A stretch of 64,000 nt of DNA, taken from the NCBI RefSeq assembly GCF_029227915.1, contig NC_079881.1, positions 11,941,501-12,005,500 on the forward strand, read 5' to 3'. This DNA comes from Hydractinia symbiolongicarpus. Its lineage: Eukaryota > Cnidaria > Hydrozoa > Anthoathecata > Hydractiniidae. Positions 46,145 through 58,260 of the stretch are shown here, one piece after another (within the stretch, counting starts at the first letter, position 1; each line of letters begins with the position of its first letter). Below the pieces are notes generated by a model. That model was given only the letters and a program-made list of their open reading frames with translations. It was not told where the DNA came from and searched no databases. The translations under genes and the position numbers were made by a program.

Positions 46145-46790
46145 TAGTCGATAAAGCCCGTGGAAAATCCACTAAGGCAGAAGAACAATGGAAAAATAGG
46201 TTGCTTGACATTTTTTGCTGACGTCAGCAGTGCATATACAAAAAGAAAATTGTTAAATTTATTCATTTGTGTTGTCTGTAATGTGTAGAAGTTGAAACGC
46301 TGGTCAAAATAATGCATAGTATCGTATGTTTTGACAGACGCCTAAGGAGATATAAAGGTTTAAAAATTTTGCTGACGTCAGCAAAGTCCCTACCAAAAGT
46401 TCCAAAAAAAATTTTTCACAAATTTGTTCACCCGTTGCATTCATCCCATAGATCTTGAAATGCTGACGAAGAAAATGTATAGGATCATGTACTTTTAATA
46501 AACGGTTGCAGAGATATTGGGGTTTGAAGGTTTTTTGATGACGTCATCAACCCGTCCATTCCGAAACGGATTTGGGGACCCAGATTTGGGAAAATTACCC
46601 AAATTGGTTCTAGGTGGTCCCTAGTTACCGACGCGGTGAAGAATCATTGACGTCACCACCTCGTTTCCAAGTTATTTGGCCTCGAATTTTAAGTGCACTG
46701 TAACGGCTTCATTAATTTAATATAGGATATTGACAATAAAGTAGTGTTATTGGCGTTGCGCCGTAACGTCACAAAATTTAACATATTCAC
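46144..46790 (-). mobile_element. Helitron-like element D, 5'-truncated
   Basis: Minus-strand 3' end: GTGGATTTTCCAC, GGGCTTTATCGACTAG with CTAG at 46144-46147, followed by T in a (TAA)n tract. The interior matches copies C, E and F (TGACGTCAGCA, CCGAAACGGATT, CCTAGTTACC). The TCTATATAATAATACG start is missing. Confidence 0.65.
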
Positions 46791-47060
46791 ATTTTATACA
46801 TATTCACAAAATTATATATACAACTCTGAATGTTAATTAAAGTTTATAATTTAAAAGACATAGTATAATTGGCTTTAGAATATAAAGTATATTTTTTGCC
46901 TTCGTACTCTCCGAGTAAAAACAAAAGAAATAAATATTTCACAATTACTGCTACTAAGAAAATCTTTCGATGAAGAAAATTCAGTTGTATCAAGTATTTG
47001 AATTATTGGCTAAAATAAAATGACGTGTCAAAGCAAATTTCAGGTGCTAATACATAAATC

Positions 47061-50000
47061 TTATTCATAATTGTCAGTCCCTCTTATTTGTCTCACGCCA
47101 CCTCTTACTCTTTGAGCAATTTTCTTTATTGCGTCATATAATAAAATAAGCAGAGTTATCAATGGTGGCAGTGATAAATATATATCTCAAATCCAAAAAA
47201 AACAATTTTGATCGTATTGAAACCTAGTAACTTTGAAAGTGTAATGTAATCCAGGGCCCAAACTAAAATATTGAACAGCAGTAAAATGAATAATGATGCT
47301 GTTTTCAATCTGTTAAGGGCGTTACCATGAAATGGACTTTTATACCAGTGATGCAGTAGGTAAACTAGAAGTGTAGGGAAAGTAGTAAGCATTCTAAATA
47401 CTGGATTGATGATGCATATACACACGTCAGACAAGATTAGACGTCGAATCAAGACAACAACTTCCCAGTTTGTGACACCATCTTTACACGTGCTTGTTTG
47501 ATATGGTTTAGTAAAAACTCCAAGATGCTGTCCTTTTCCTTGTTCTCGTCAGGAAGTTCAGTGACATCAAAGTCAAAACCAGTCTTTCTTTTCAATATGT
47601 ACTAATAAGTTGCATATGGAGGAAAAGGAAAAGGAGATGTAAAATTGTGTAACAAATACCTTCCCTTTCTCCAGCATCTTTACTTACATATATGTCGTAA
47701 AAGGAAATGGCACAATCTAAATGCAGAAGAACACCATGATAAGATATTGCCACCATGAATAACAAACAACATCACCTTGTATGTACATATAATGTGTGTT
47801 GTTTATATTGACTCAATTCATCATTTTTATGCAGAATGATGATATTACTGTGTAACCCAACAGTGCCAGTTGGACTAAACATAAGTTGACTTTTGTTTTA
47901 AAAGCTTTTGTGCTTTCAGGTTCTCCCGCAGAAACACCACATGTCCTTAATAATAGTGAAAAACCTTTCTCTGATCTCAAGAGGAGAATAAGAAAAATTA
48001 TTGCTGTTGGGATAGTAGCTCTATCAATAAATTCCTTTCCAATACTAGTGAGATTTTCACTCGGAAAAATTATTGAGAGTTTCGTCTCAATGAATTGTAA
48101 ATTAAACGCCGAAGAAATTGTTTTATTAAAGTTGCTAAGAAAGGTTTGGTTTCCTTGGTGTTGTTTCAATTTGATAAAAAAAGAATACAATAGTATTAAA
48201 ACCTGTAATGCTTCTTGAAATATTTAGATTTCCTGTTGTTGAAAAGAGGGAATTTGTTAAACTACTAGAACTTTCAAATCCATCATTTTTTTCTATATGT
48301 GAATCCATTGTATTCGGTTATTACAATCAAGGGTTGCATTAAATCGCCAGTGGTGTCTCGTTTGCTCTTAACACTTTATTATATACTTTAGAGTGAACAA
48401 GAATATGTCTTTGTAGTATAGCAAGTTAACTGAATATATAGTTACATAAAGCAAGTAAAGGAACCAATACAAATGTTTTCAACAACTTCTTTTTGCAATA
48501 CACCTACCATCGAAGTAATTGATTTTAGAACCAGATTTACACGAACCACATAAAGCTCCATATCTGTTAATATTGCAAGTATTATAGGACGTGCATTTAG
48601 TACCATAAGATGAGCAGCAAAAGGATGAAGGACAAGATATGAATATTATATCAGATTTATCCGATGACAGATATCCCCAAAAATTACCACGACTGACTAC
48701 TCCGTTGTCACATATTGCACCAGATGGACATCCTTGACACTTTGCGTTAAGATTTAAAGTTGTTAGGTTTTCATGTTTATACTTGACTTCCATACTTCCG
48801 TTCTTGGTTGAATATGTGTCCTTCCTACATCTAACACAGCGTTGATTCGAAGTCCTTTTTATTGTACTATACTCAGTAAAAATCGCTACAGTATTATGAT
48901 TCTCAGGGCATGTGAATGTAAATGCATATCTGGTTCCTATATTTCTAATACAATCTTTATCACATGAAAGGCCTTCCACCATAGGCCAATCTAACAGTGT
49001 TGATGCGATTTTCATGCGGACATTGCGTAAACCTCTCTCCGCTGTTGAATAGATAATAATACCAGCACTTGAAGGAAATGTAGGCCTTGCTAAAAATGTA
49101 GCATTATTCAACACAACTCTTGTATTTCTTTGTTGCCTTCCGACGTGTATACTTCCGCCTAACATTATTGCCGAGTTTGCGATAAATCTGGAGTCTTTAA
49201 TTATAATATGTAAAATGTCCATTCCGTAATAGACGGCTCCTCCATTCCTTGCCGTGTTATTGAAAAAATAAGTTTTGATATCACGCATTTGCTTTCGCTT
49301 GAGTATAAAGCACCTCCATTGTAACCAGTGTTGCTCTTGAAAGTAGTGCGTGTCATTGTAATTGAACGAGTTTTTGTTATCCTCATTGCAGTGTTAATGT
49401 AACCTGCGAATTCACAATGTTTGAGATAAATTCTTGAACAACCCGAGGAATATAATGCTGATGCGCTTTCTCTGGTGTTTATAAACTTTGTATTAAATAT
49501 GAATATCTTTTGGTCGTTTCTAATGGATGGCATACATAAAGTAGAAATCCCACAGCTATTTTTAAACATGCTGCATCTTATATTAATATATATGTTATAT
49601 ACTACTTGTACGTCCAGCAAAGTAGAACCTGGTGTCTCTCCAAGCATATGACTGTCAAATATTTTTATGTTCAGGTACTTTATTTCTTCAAAAGTTAAAA
49701 CTGATTTGAGAAAAGTACAATTGAATATATCCACGTTTACAATTTCTGGAATACTCAGATTCCAGATTGGTTGTACAAATATTAATGAACTTTCAACAAG
49801 ACAATGTCTTAGTAGTACAGTAGCATTAGACGCAAAGGTGACTAATGGGGCGTACTAAAATCGAATTCCATATATGTTTAAAAGGCAATCCCGTTTGCAA
49901 TAAATTATGGATGACGAATACGCGATTAATTTGTGAAAAGTGAGAATAGTCGGACGATATTTTCCAGTTGCTGTGATTGTAATTTCTTGTTCAAGTAAAA

Positions 50001-50161
50001 ATGTTTTAGTAATTGCATACTTGTAAGGACTTACCACATCATCACCTCCATCTAATCTAATATGGATTTTGTTTTCAAAAACGTATTCAAGCGAGCAACA
50101 TGATGTCCACAGTTTTTATAATCTTTGCCGTTGTGTTTTGAAATAAAGACATCTTCAGACT
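47061..50161 (-). pseudogene. Pseudogene copy of the beta-helix multi-pass membrane protein
   Basis: Closely similar in nucleotide and protein sequence to the exon at 28419-31555, with the same order: a splice acceptor CTTTTAG|AG at about 50161, beta-helix repeats (NTGYNGGALYSSE), the Cys-rich block (CVRCRKDTY, CQGCPSGAICDNG, CGSCKSGSK) and TM segments. It ends with LPPLITLLILLYDAIKK and its stop at 47061. It is broken by many frameshifts and stops; the longest open pieces are at 49734-49201, 49288-48479, 48190-47813 and 47452-47159. The acceptor and its phase (AG completing a codon) match the intact gene, so it duplicated with its intron rather than as a retrocopy. The exon 1 partner is not found. 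Confidence 0.8.
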
Positions 50162-50250
50162 CTAAAAGAAACAGATAGTAACACATCAACTCACAATCAG
50201 GACCTGGCTCGTTACATTCTTCTGCGTATTACAACAACAGTTTTATTTAA

Positions 50251-53056
50251 GGGGCTATCCCCCTAAATGAAGAAAAATTTACAAAAACGTTTTTTTAAAC
50301 AAAGTTTCATCATAAACAGAAAGTATATCAAAAAAACTTTCCAAAAAAATTAATAATGGCGGGTAGGTGTTGCCATAGCAACTGGTAACTAAGCAAAAAT
50401 GTGATTTATGTCCGTTCCCCTGGCCAAGATAAATCAGGACTCGTTCATCATAACCACTTCAAATTGCACACATAAGTAGTTCAAATATGATTCTATGCAA
50501 TGAATGAACAATTTTTTTTTAAATAGCTGTATTTCAAAATGGCGGCTCTTCAAACTTTTGGCCTTAAAATAAGCAAAAATTTGAACTATAAATGGACATA
50601 GAGAGTCATTAAATGTATTATTTCCAAAAGTGCTCATTCATTGCATGCCTTTTATAGTGAAGAACAATTGGTGAAAATTTCAAGCAAATCGGTTAAGCGG
50701 TTCAAGAAATATTTAGGCCGGCGAGAAAAAAAAAACGAAATGGAGAAAAACTGATTTAAAAGTTAACATCAGTAAAAAATGAAGCAAACATGTAAATTTT
50801 AGCTAATATAATTAATACATATATCTGCACATAAGGGAAAATTAAAAAACTGTTTAAAAAGCACCAGATTTATAAGTATTTCCCTCAGATGTTTTATTTT
50901 TGTCAGATCTCTGCTTTGCTTTTCCTCTGTGTAATTGCCTGCGTTTTTTTGTTGGTTCTGAAGAGTCGTACTTTGATACATTTATTTGCTTTATATTAAG
51001 TTTATGGCAACCGAGAACAGTGTACCTACTAGGAACTAATTGCATTTGTTCATATACCATAACACTTGCTTTCCGACCAATAGTAAAATTTGCAACCGCA
51101 TCAAATACACCAAGTTCTAACTGGGTTAGTCCAACGTACCGTGTTTTTGGCAAGCGTTCCCAAATCATAGCATTAAAACTCTCATTTTGGTTTTGTGTCA
51201 GACCATGTAAGCACTTTTCCAATAACTGATTGGAACTAAGTTCTTCGAAAATAGGTCTTATTTTCATTACAATATTCATTGGCAATCCAGGACCATGTTT
51301 GAAAAAATTTGTGCCGTTTGCTTTGTCCCTGTTATGGGCACACCAGCTTTCCTTACCCTCAGGACAGTTTGGGTAATGCAATTTATTTTTTTCATTGGAA
51401 GCCACATGAAACAAAGTAGCTCTTCTGCCTTTTGCATTTCTGGGAGGTTGTTCTTATTCTGCCTTATTGCCATCCCATAGTAGTTTTGGAGGCGGTCTAT
51501 CATTGCGTCGGTCAATTTTCCTGCACCACCAAGACCTTTCTCTTTCTTCTTTAAGTTAAGAAGACGGCATCCAACTCTCTTTTGCACATGCCCAACACAC
51601 TCTAATTTTTTAACAGTTTTATCATCTGCACTGTACGTGTCTTTAACAGCTAAAAAAACTTTTGCTGTCTCCATCACCATAAAGTTCTGTGTAACGCAGT
51701 TTATTTTTTGCAATTGATCTCTCCCATATTCGTTTAGCACCTTCGCATTCCATACTGTTGGCTGACCCAAAATGGTTGAGTTTACAATTATGGTTTGCTT
51801 TCCAATCATCATATGACTTAGGATCATCAGCTTGTTGCTTTTCGTGCAACTTACAACCTTTACATGTACGGGTCATAACGTCAACATCAAGAATTTTTCC
51901 TGTGTTCATTGATATGACCGTCATTACTCCATTGAGGGACGAATGTCCACGCTTTTGCCATGGCCCATCGCCAGATACTGTGGTGTCAGAATAACACCTT
52001 CAGGAGCATTCTCACCTCGTATTTCTTTACAAGCATCAGTGATAGTTTGCTCAGCTACAACTTTTGTTGCTACATTTAAACGCTTTATAATTTTATCATA
52101 ATTATTGTTTGTAACTGGTTAGGGCAGATTCTTCAACGTAGCAAACTTTTCTAAGCCGTTATATCCCTGTCCACAAGCTCTCATACTGTATGCTGATCTA
52201 ACATTTATGTCAAACAAGTAGCTGCTCTTTTTAGAAGTATAAAATCCATACTCAAAGTCACAACCTTCATCTTTACATGTAAGTGTTAGGAAAGAAGAGA
52301 AACCTTTCTTCTTACGTACATCCTCAAATAGGTGGAGTGCCCCAACACCAGAACAACTTGGACAAGTGAGAACTTTGAACAAAGATAACATTATCTCCAT
52401 GTCCACAAATCTGTAACCAGTAATCATATCTTTCTTCGTAGTATTAGCATCCAAATCAACAACTTTTTTCTGGGAGACAGTCGTATTCAAAGTGTCGTTA
52501 TTTACGTTTTGTTCACTATTCACAACATCCACATTTACATCCATATTTACATTATTATTATCTGTATTTACAATATTTACACTGGCTGGTTGTTCTCTAA
52601 CAGTTCTTCCATGAAATCCTTTTCTTTTCTTGAAGGTTCTAGTTCTAAATTTCTTTCTACAAGTTTTTCCCATGGCTGCATAAACTGTAGAAAAGGAAAA
52701 CTGATAGCCTCGTGTTTGTTGGCTCGTTTAATGATGATTTTAGCCTCTACTATCCAGTTTTTTACGGACATTTAGATCCTTGGACAACCTCGTACCCAAA
52801 TCTAACGTTTTTTGCCAAAATAAAAAAAAAAGAGGGATAGGGAAAATATTGGGAGATTTATAGGCAAAAGTCCGTTGCTAAGGCGTTGCTAAGGGGACAA
52901 GTTATCACAAGGGTTGTACAAAATCTTAATTTTTAGGTCTTTTACTAATTTTTATGTCTTTCTAAGAGCAGAAAACGATTGAGGAGGGATTAAAGGTACC
53001 TTAAAATGTTTTTTCAAATTTTTGTAAATGTGAAGAAAATTTGGTGGGATAGCCCC
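50251..53056 (-). mobile_element. 2.8 kb TTAA-flanked transposon (Kolobok-like), nearly complete
   Basis: Left end GGGGCTATCCC preceded by TTAA (50247-50250), right end complement GGGGCTATCCC followed by TTAA (53057-53060). The inverted match continues imperfectly for about 45 bp (AAATGAAGAAAAATTTACAA versus AAATTTTCTTCACATTTACA). A broken Mutator-like transposase lies inside. TTAA target duplication with GGGG-type termini fits the Kolobok superfamily. The element sits about 90 bp upstream of the pseudogene exon, in its former intron. Confidence 0.65.
50854..52673 (-). pseudogene. Mutator-like/Kolobok-type transposase, four lesions
   Basis: From ATG 52673: a basic N-terminus (MGKTCRKKFRTRTFKKRKGF), an Asn/Asp-rich linker, a CxxC zinc ribbon (LTCPSCSGVGALHLF) and C-x-x-x-x-CDFEYGFYTSKKSS, then ACGQGYNGLEKFATLKNLP and a nonsense codon at 52119-52121. 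Frame changes follow near 52000, 51650 and 51420. The core contains DGPWQKRGHSSLNGV, MTRTCKGCKLH, YGDGDSK, VKKLECVGHVQKRVGCRLL, GKLTDAMIDRLQNYYG and LHGLTQNQNESFNAMIWERL, ending at 50854 with a basic tail. The ECVGHVQKR, LQNYYG and TQNQNESFN blocks match the Mutator-like transposase domain. About 600 residues in all; inactive here because of one stop and three frameshifts. Confidence 0.75.
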
Positions 53057-53079
53057 TTAATTTCTGCAACCTGTTATTA

Positions 53080-53720
53080 ACACATTATTTATTTATCCAT
53101 TCAGTACTGTTTTGAAAATCCATAAATTACACAAAGATTTCACTTGATTCGATCGTGTCTTTTTGTGGCCTGAAATTTCTAATTACTTCATTTTGATTAA
53201 AGAATTAAAGTTAGAATTTCGAGTTTACAAAGTACTGCATCCGAGATTATTTAGGACAGTTTACTTATTATTTGTGTATTGCATTATTTAATCCGTGAAA
53301 TGTTGACGTGTTAAATCTCAACGCATATACCGACTCATTTTTTATTAGATTTGTGTGCGATTATTTTAAAATAGTGTATGGTGTAATATAATAGTGTATC
53401 CAGTGTTTCTTACGTCATATAACCGATTAAATCTTATTCTTTGAAGCAAAGTTACTCACAAAGTGTTTATGTTACGTAAATACAAATATCTGACACATAT
53501 TTGATTCACGTGAAAAGTATTGTACGAAACCCAAGTGATGGGCTACGCAATGATAACTATTTATTTATTTATTTATTATTCTAATTAAACTTTTTTTATG
53601 TAATTAAGTTAATGTATAACTAATCATAGTCCTGCTATAATAAAACAGGACGGCTAATTTCGAATTTATTGCTACAAGTGATCACATTGATTGTTTCTAT
53701 ATTAAGAGAGAAACTAATTA
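53080..53720. other. No gene seen
   Basis: AT-rich with a short TTTA run near 53560. A minus-strand frame starting at 53940 lies in the MITE and is not a gene. Confidence 0.3.
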
Positions 53721-53726
53721 CTTTAA

Positions 53727-54309
53727 GGGCAAAAATTTTCGCGGCAGAAGTTTTCGCGATTTTCGCGATTTTGCCCTCTTTTCGCGAAAATTTCTGCCCG
53801 GTAGGAAATTTAACCTGAAATTCGCGAAAGTCATTTTCGCGAAAAATTAACTTAAGTAATAAGTTTTTTCCAAGTTTTAAAAGCCAAAAACTGTTAAATA
53901 ACGAGGGCTCCGAGGACAAGGGTAGAAATAATAGAATCACAACGAAAAAAAATAATTAGCCTGAAAATGGCTCTAAAACTCTAACTCTACCAATGGCTCC
54001 AAAGCCCGACTCACTGTGGGGAAGCAACTAAAAATCAAAAATTGAAGGGTTTGAATATCTTCACATATATACAGCAGTGGTATTGTTATTTCATTGGAAA
54101 GATATTTGATTTAAAATCAATTTTTTTTCATTGAAATTCATTGGCATTCGCGAAAGTTTTTGCTCCCAAAAAAAATGAAGATTTTGGAAAAGTCGTGAAA
54201 GTTTTTTCTGTAAAATTTCTTCCAGAAGTAGAATTCGCGAAAATTAACTTCGTGAAATTTCGCGATTTTTTATCCTCGCGCAAATCTCTGCCCGCGAAAA
54301 TTTCTGCCC
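53727..54309 (+). mobile_element. MITE with TTAA target duplication, TTCGCG-rich
   Basis: Starts GGGCAAAAATTTTCGCGGCAG after TTAA (53723-53726). The right end complement reads GGGCAGAAATTTTCGCGGGCAG before TTAA (54310-54313). Many TTCGCGA words occur inside, near both ends. At 583 bp and non-coding, it may be a small relative mobilised by a TTAA-specific transposase such as that at 50.25-53.06 kb. Confidence 0.6.
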
Positions 54310-54651
54310 TTAAGGTATGCTATATAGCGCAATTATGCATTTGCCCTAACAGATCTACAAAATATTTTTTGTGAAAGGCTCTTTTTAACTATTTCTGGAA
54401 TTGGCAGGTTGTTTACTGCTACTTTCTGCAATGCCTGCATTATGGGGTTGAAGAGTCGAGAAAGCAGAGCACGCTATAGCTAGCCAATCACATGCATACT
54501 AATACTTATGGAAAAGCCAACGTGGGGATGACCTCACCAAAACAGGAGGGTGCAAACAAAACACCTTCAAATATGTGAAGTATGGGGGCTGAGAGCTGCC
54601 ACCAGGAAAAATAAATTTAATATTTAAAATTAAAATAGTTTTATCTTAATA

Positions 54652-55037
54652 CACCTTTCCCGAGACCATGAGTCATACTTTTTTTAAACTCGTAAAATAT
54701 GAATACCATGTTTGAATTCAGCATAGTTTGTTTAATTTATGTGTAAAAGTTTAACTTGATACGCCAACAGAAAGTGCTATTTTGAGGAGATATATATCAC
54801 AGTTAAAGTTATTGCTTCTTAATGCTCAAGTCACCATGTCTCGCCTCGTTTTCAAAAAGAGGTTGAACATGCCACAAATCTTTAAATTAGAATAGAAGGT
54901 TGCTTACTTGCTGCATTGTTTCAAAATTTTCTTTGTTTATGACATTTTTGATAAGGAATTCAAATCTGTTGTCCGGTTTTCATAAAACTCACAGAAAAAG
55001 TTGCGGCACATCAAAAGAATAAGTCTCGGGAAAGGTG
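54652..55037 (+). mobile_element. Tc1/mariner-type MITE, TA target duplication
   Basis: Begins CACCTTTCCCGAGAC after TA (54650-54651) and ends GTCTCGGGAAAGGTG before TA (55038-55039): perfect 15-bp terminal inverted repeats (17 bp counting the TA) and a TA duplication. 386 bp, non-coding. Confidence 0.65.
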
Positions 55038-55039
55038 TA

Positions 55040-55370
55040 TTCATTTTAAAATAAAACTAAAATTAAATTGAATTTAAAATTTAAAACGAATTTGATTTAA
55101 TTTTGATTCTTGCCCTTGATTTTGTTTTTGTATTAAATTTTATTAAAAAGGCGTGACCAAGAGCTGCCAAAGTTTTTTTTTTCTTTCTTCTGTATTTAAA
55201 TTTTCAGTGGTCATATATACATAACATTTTGACACGTTATATTCGTGGGGCAAAGCCGCGTAGCAAGCAGTTTTACAGATGTCCTCATGAACGCTTCTCT
55301 ACGTGCTTTAGATACACAAATTCGGTCGAGTCACGTGACATATAGCCAATACGACACAGAATAATATTAC
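55040..55370. other. No gene seen
   Basis: AT-rich spacer before the Helitron array. Confidence 0.3.
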
Positions 55371-55373
55371 ATA

Positions 55374-56079
55374 CTAGTCGATAAAGCCCGTGGAAAAATC
55401 CACTAAAGGCAGAATAAAAATTCTGATGACGTCAGCAACCCATCGACAAAAAAAATAATCAGAACCTTGTTTTCACGTTGCCTTTATTGTGTAGAGCTTA
55501 AAGCGCTGATCAAAAAAATGTATATGATTATGTGCTTTTGATAAACGGTTAATGAGGTATGGGGGTTTAAAAATTTTGATGATGTCAGCAGAGACCTGTC
55601 AAAACACAAAATATTTTTTTAAGAAATTTGTATACCTGCTGCCTTAATCGTATAGATCTTGAAACGCTGATTAAGAAAATGTATAGGATCATGTACTGTG
55701 GATAAACGGTTGCAGAGATATTGGGGTTTAAAGGTTTTTTTGATGACGTCATCAACCCGTCCATTCCGAAACGGATTCGGGGACCCAGGTTTGGGAAACT
55801 TACCCAAATTGGTCCCAGGTGGTCCCTAGTTACCTACGCAGGAGATGACGTCAGTTATTTCCACCCGTTTCCAAGTTATTTAGCCTTAAATTTAAAAGTG
55901 CAATGCAATGGCTTCACTAATCTTAATATACTTTCCTTTGACGTCAATATTGCTTTAACGTCAAAGTTTGCTAATTTACAGAACAAATTTTTAGGCGATA
56001 TTTTATAGACTTTATCAAAGAAATTTTATCCACTTTGCAAAAATGACAGACAGACAGAACTGGCGTATTATTATCTCTA
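55374..56079 (-). mobile_element. Helitron-like element E
   Basis: Minus-strand 3' end has the hairpin GTGGATTTTTCCAC, GGGCTTTATCGACTAG with CTAG at 55374-55377 and T outside. Its 5' end (AGATAATAATACGCCAGTTC) joins directly to the CTAG of element F. About 706 bp, non-coding. Confidence 0.65.
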
Positions 56080-56816
56080 CTAGTCGATAAAGCCCGTGGA
56101 AAAATCCACTTAGGCAGGAGGACAATGTAAAAATTGATTATTTTAGACTTTTTGCTGACGTCAGCAGTGCAAATACAAAAAAGAATTAGCGAAGTTTAGT
56201 TTATTGGTTGCCTGTAATGTGTAGAGGCTAAAACCCTCATGAGAAAAATGTATAGGATCATGGGTTTTCGACGAACGTATAAGGAAATATAAGGGTTTGA
56301 AAATTTGGCTGATGTCAGCAAAGACCCGCAATCACACATAAAATTTTTTCCAGAATTTTATATATCTAATGTCTTCATTGTATAGATCTTGAAAAGCTGA
56401 TCAAGAAAATGTATAGGATTATGTACTTTTGATAAACAGTTTCAGAGATATTAAGGTTTGAAGATTTTTTGATGACGTCATCAACCCGTCCATTCCGAAA
56501 CGGATTCGGGGACCCAGGTTTGGGAAAATAACTTAAATTAGTCCTAGGTGGTCCCTAGTTACCCACGCAGTAAAAAATCATTGACGTCACCACCTCGTTT
56601 CCTAGTTATTTGGCCTCAAAGTTTTAGGTGCACTGTGATGGCTTCATTAATTTAATATAGGATATTGACGTTAAAGTAGTGTTATTTTCGTCGCGCCGTA
56701 ACGTCAGAAAATTTGACATATTAGAGTTGCATTTTTCGGCAACATCAAAGGAAAATGAAGACATCCACTTTGCCTGTCACAGACACACAGACACACTTAG
56801 CGTATTATTATATAGA
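56080..56816 (-). mobile_element. Helitron-like element F, complete
   Basis: Minus strand: A|TCTATATAATAATACGCTAA at its start (56816), then CTGTGTGTCTGTGACAGGC. It ends with hairpin GTGGATTTTTCCAC, GGGCTTTATCGACTAG (CTAG 56080-56083), directly followed by element E. 737 bp. Confidence 0.7.
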
Positions 56817-56856
56817 TAATAATACGCTAGGTGTGACTGTCTGTCTTATCGACTAG
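56812..56856 (+). mobile_element. Internally deleted Helitron relic of about 45 bp
   Basis: A short plus-strand run has the 5' sequence AGATAATAATACGCTAGG, a TGTCTGTC remnant, and the 3' TTATCGACTAG end, with the interior missing. It lies against element F's 5' end. Confidence 0.5.
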
Positions 56857-56859
56857 TAT

Positions 56860-57780
56860 AGATAATAATTACTGTAATATTTTAAAAAATAAACCGAGTG
56901 AACCCATTGCAAAACTAAGCGCCATTTTAAGATCAGGATGTGCAAACATTTAAAAATCTCTCACTTGATTAGTAAAAAAAGATCTGTTCAGTCTAGCCTT
57001 GTTACTTTCGATTTTGATCATTCCTTGCACTGTGTCAATACTCCTTCTTTTGACTATCTTTCGAATTCATCGCTTTAGTCTTACGATTTCAAATCCACCT
57101 TGAAGGAGAGCCTTTTATTTAACCGTGACAAACCAGTTTCGAATAGAACCATTCAATCTATGCCTCTAGAAATATTCTAGTGTGTAATCTTCTATTGTTT
57201 TTATTTATCAACTTTATATAAAACCTTGTAATTTTGAGCCATGCTTGTAGAGACGTGATCATCCGGTGCAGTATTCCCCCGAAAGCTTTTCAGTAAATAC
57301 ATGGATTGTTTCTTTTTGCTTCTGATTTTTTTTTTCTTTTTGGATAGCAGCTTTCAGTCGCCATAGTAAAGTATGAAGTATGTTAATTTTAATTACAAAT
57401 TGACGTAGAAATTTTAAGGTTATATGTTTTAGATTGTTTTTGAAAAAGGATAAGAAAATCCTGATGTGTCAGTTTAATAAAAGATTACAAAGTTTAAATG
57501 AGCACGGCTATAGTGCAGAATAGAGTTTCAAGCAGAACGGCGTTAAAATGTCGCAAAATGGCAAAGATAAAGCAATATCTAAAACATATTAAAAATTTGA
57601 TTAAAAAAAAGAAGAATTCCTCGAAAAATCCAGTATTGTATTTATTAAGGTTTCACCACAAAAGCATTATGATTACGGTATTTTTCTATCATTTCATAAT
57701 GGCTGCTTAATCTGAATACTGGCCCGCGATTGGTTCAACCAGTATTATGACGCGTACCCGACTGCAAGAATAGCTAGCTG
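56860..57780. other. No gene seen
   Basis: AT-rich. The frame at 57498-57710 is basic but lacks motif or gene context. Confidence 0.3.
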
Positions 57781-57782
57781 CC

Positions 57783-58260
57783 TCTAAATCTATGTTTCGT
57801 AGCTAGCAAAAAACTTAAAATTGGTGTGTTTAAGATTTATACGTAGCTAGAAAACGTGATGAAATATTCACCTTAACATGTGAAAACATACAGAAACTAA
57901 ATAATCCTAAGAAAGAATAGGAAACAAAGTACTCAGAAGAAAAAAGGATTAAAAAGAGACCTACAAATTTCAAACATCACTTCCAAACAAAAATACCCTT
58001 CGCAAGCATAGCATGTTTCCTCCGTGGGCATGTTGAGAACCGCGAAGAGGTTGGATTTGTTATTAGTGAAAATAGAGTCTAGTGATTGGTCTATTACGCG
58101 TGAGTGGTCAAAAAAAGGCTCATAAAAAAACGGGGTCTGGCGGAATCTAAAATAAAGAAGCAGGGCCGTCGGGATTTTTCGCGGGTCTCGCTAATTGCGG
58201 CGCCATGTTGCGCAGGGAGAGACAGACGGAATACGGCTATTATTAGTTTGTACAGAATAA
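57783..58260 (+). repeat. Dispersed repeat family Y, copy 2
   Basis: Aligns by eye with 7990-8480. See that entry for shared blocks. Confidence 0.5.

Noticed and set aside
50900-51480. Plus-strand frames in the Kolobok-like element
   Set aside because: Antisense to conserved transposase blocks.
53635-54374. Short Phe/Lys-rich proteins
   Set aside because: They fall in or overlap a TTAA-flanked MITE and follow its TTCGCGA words.
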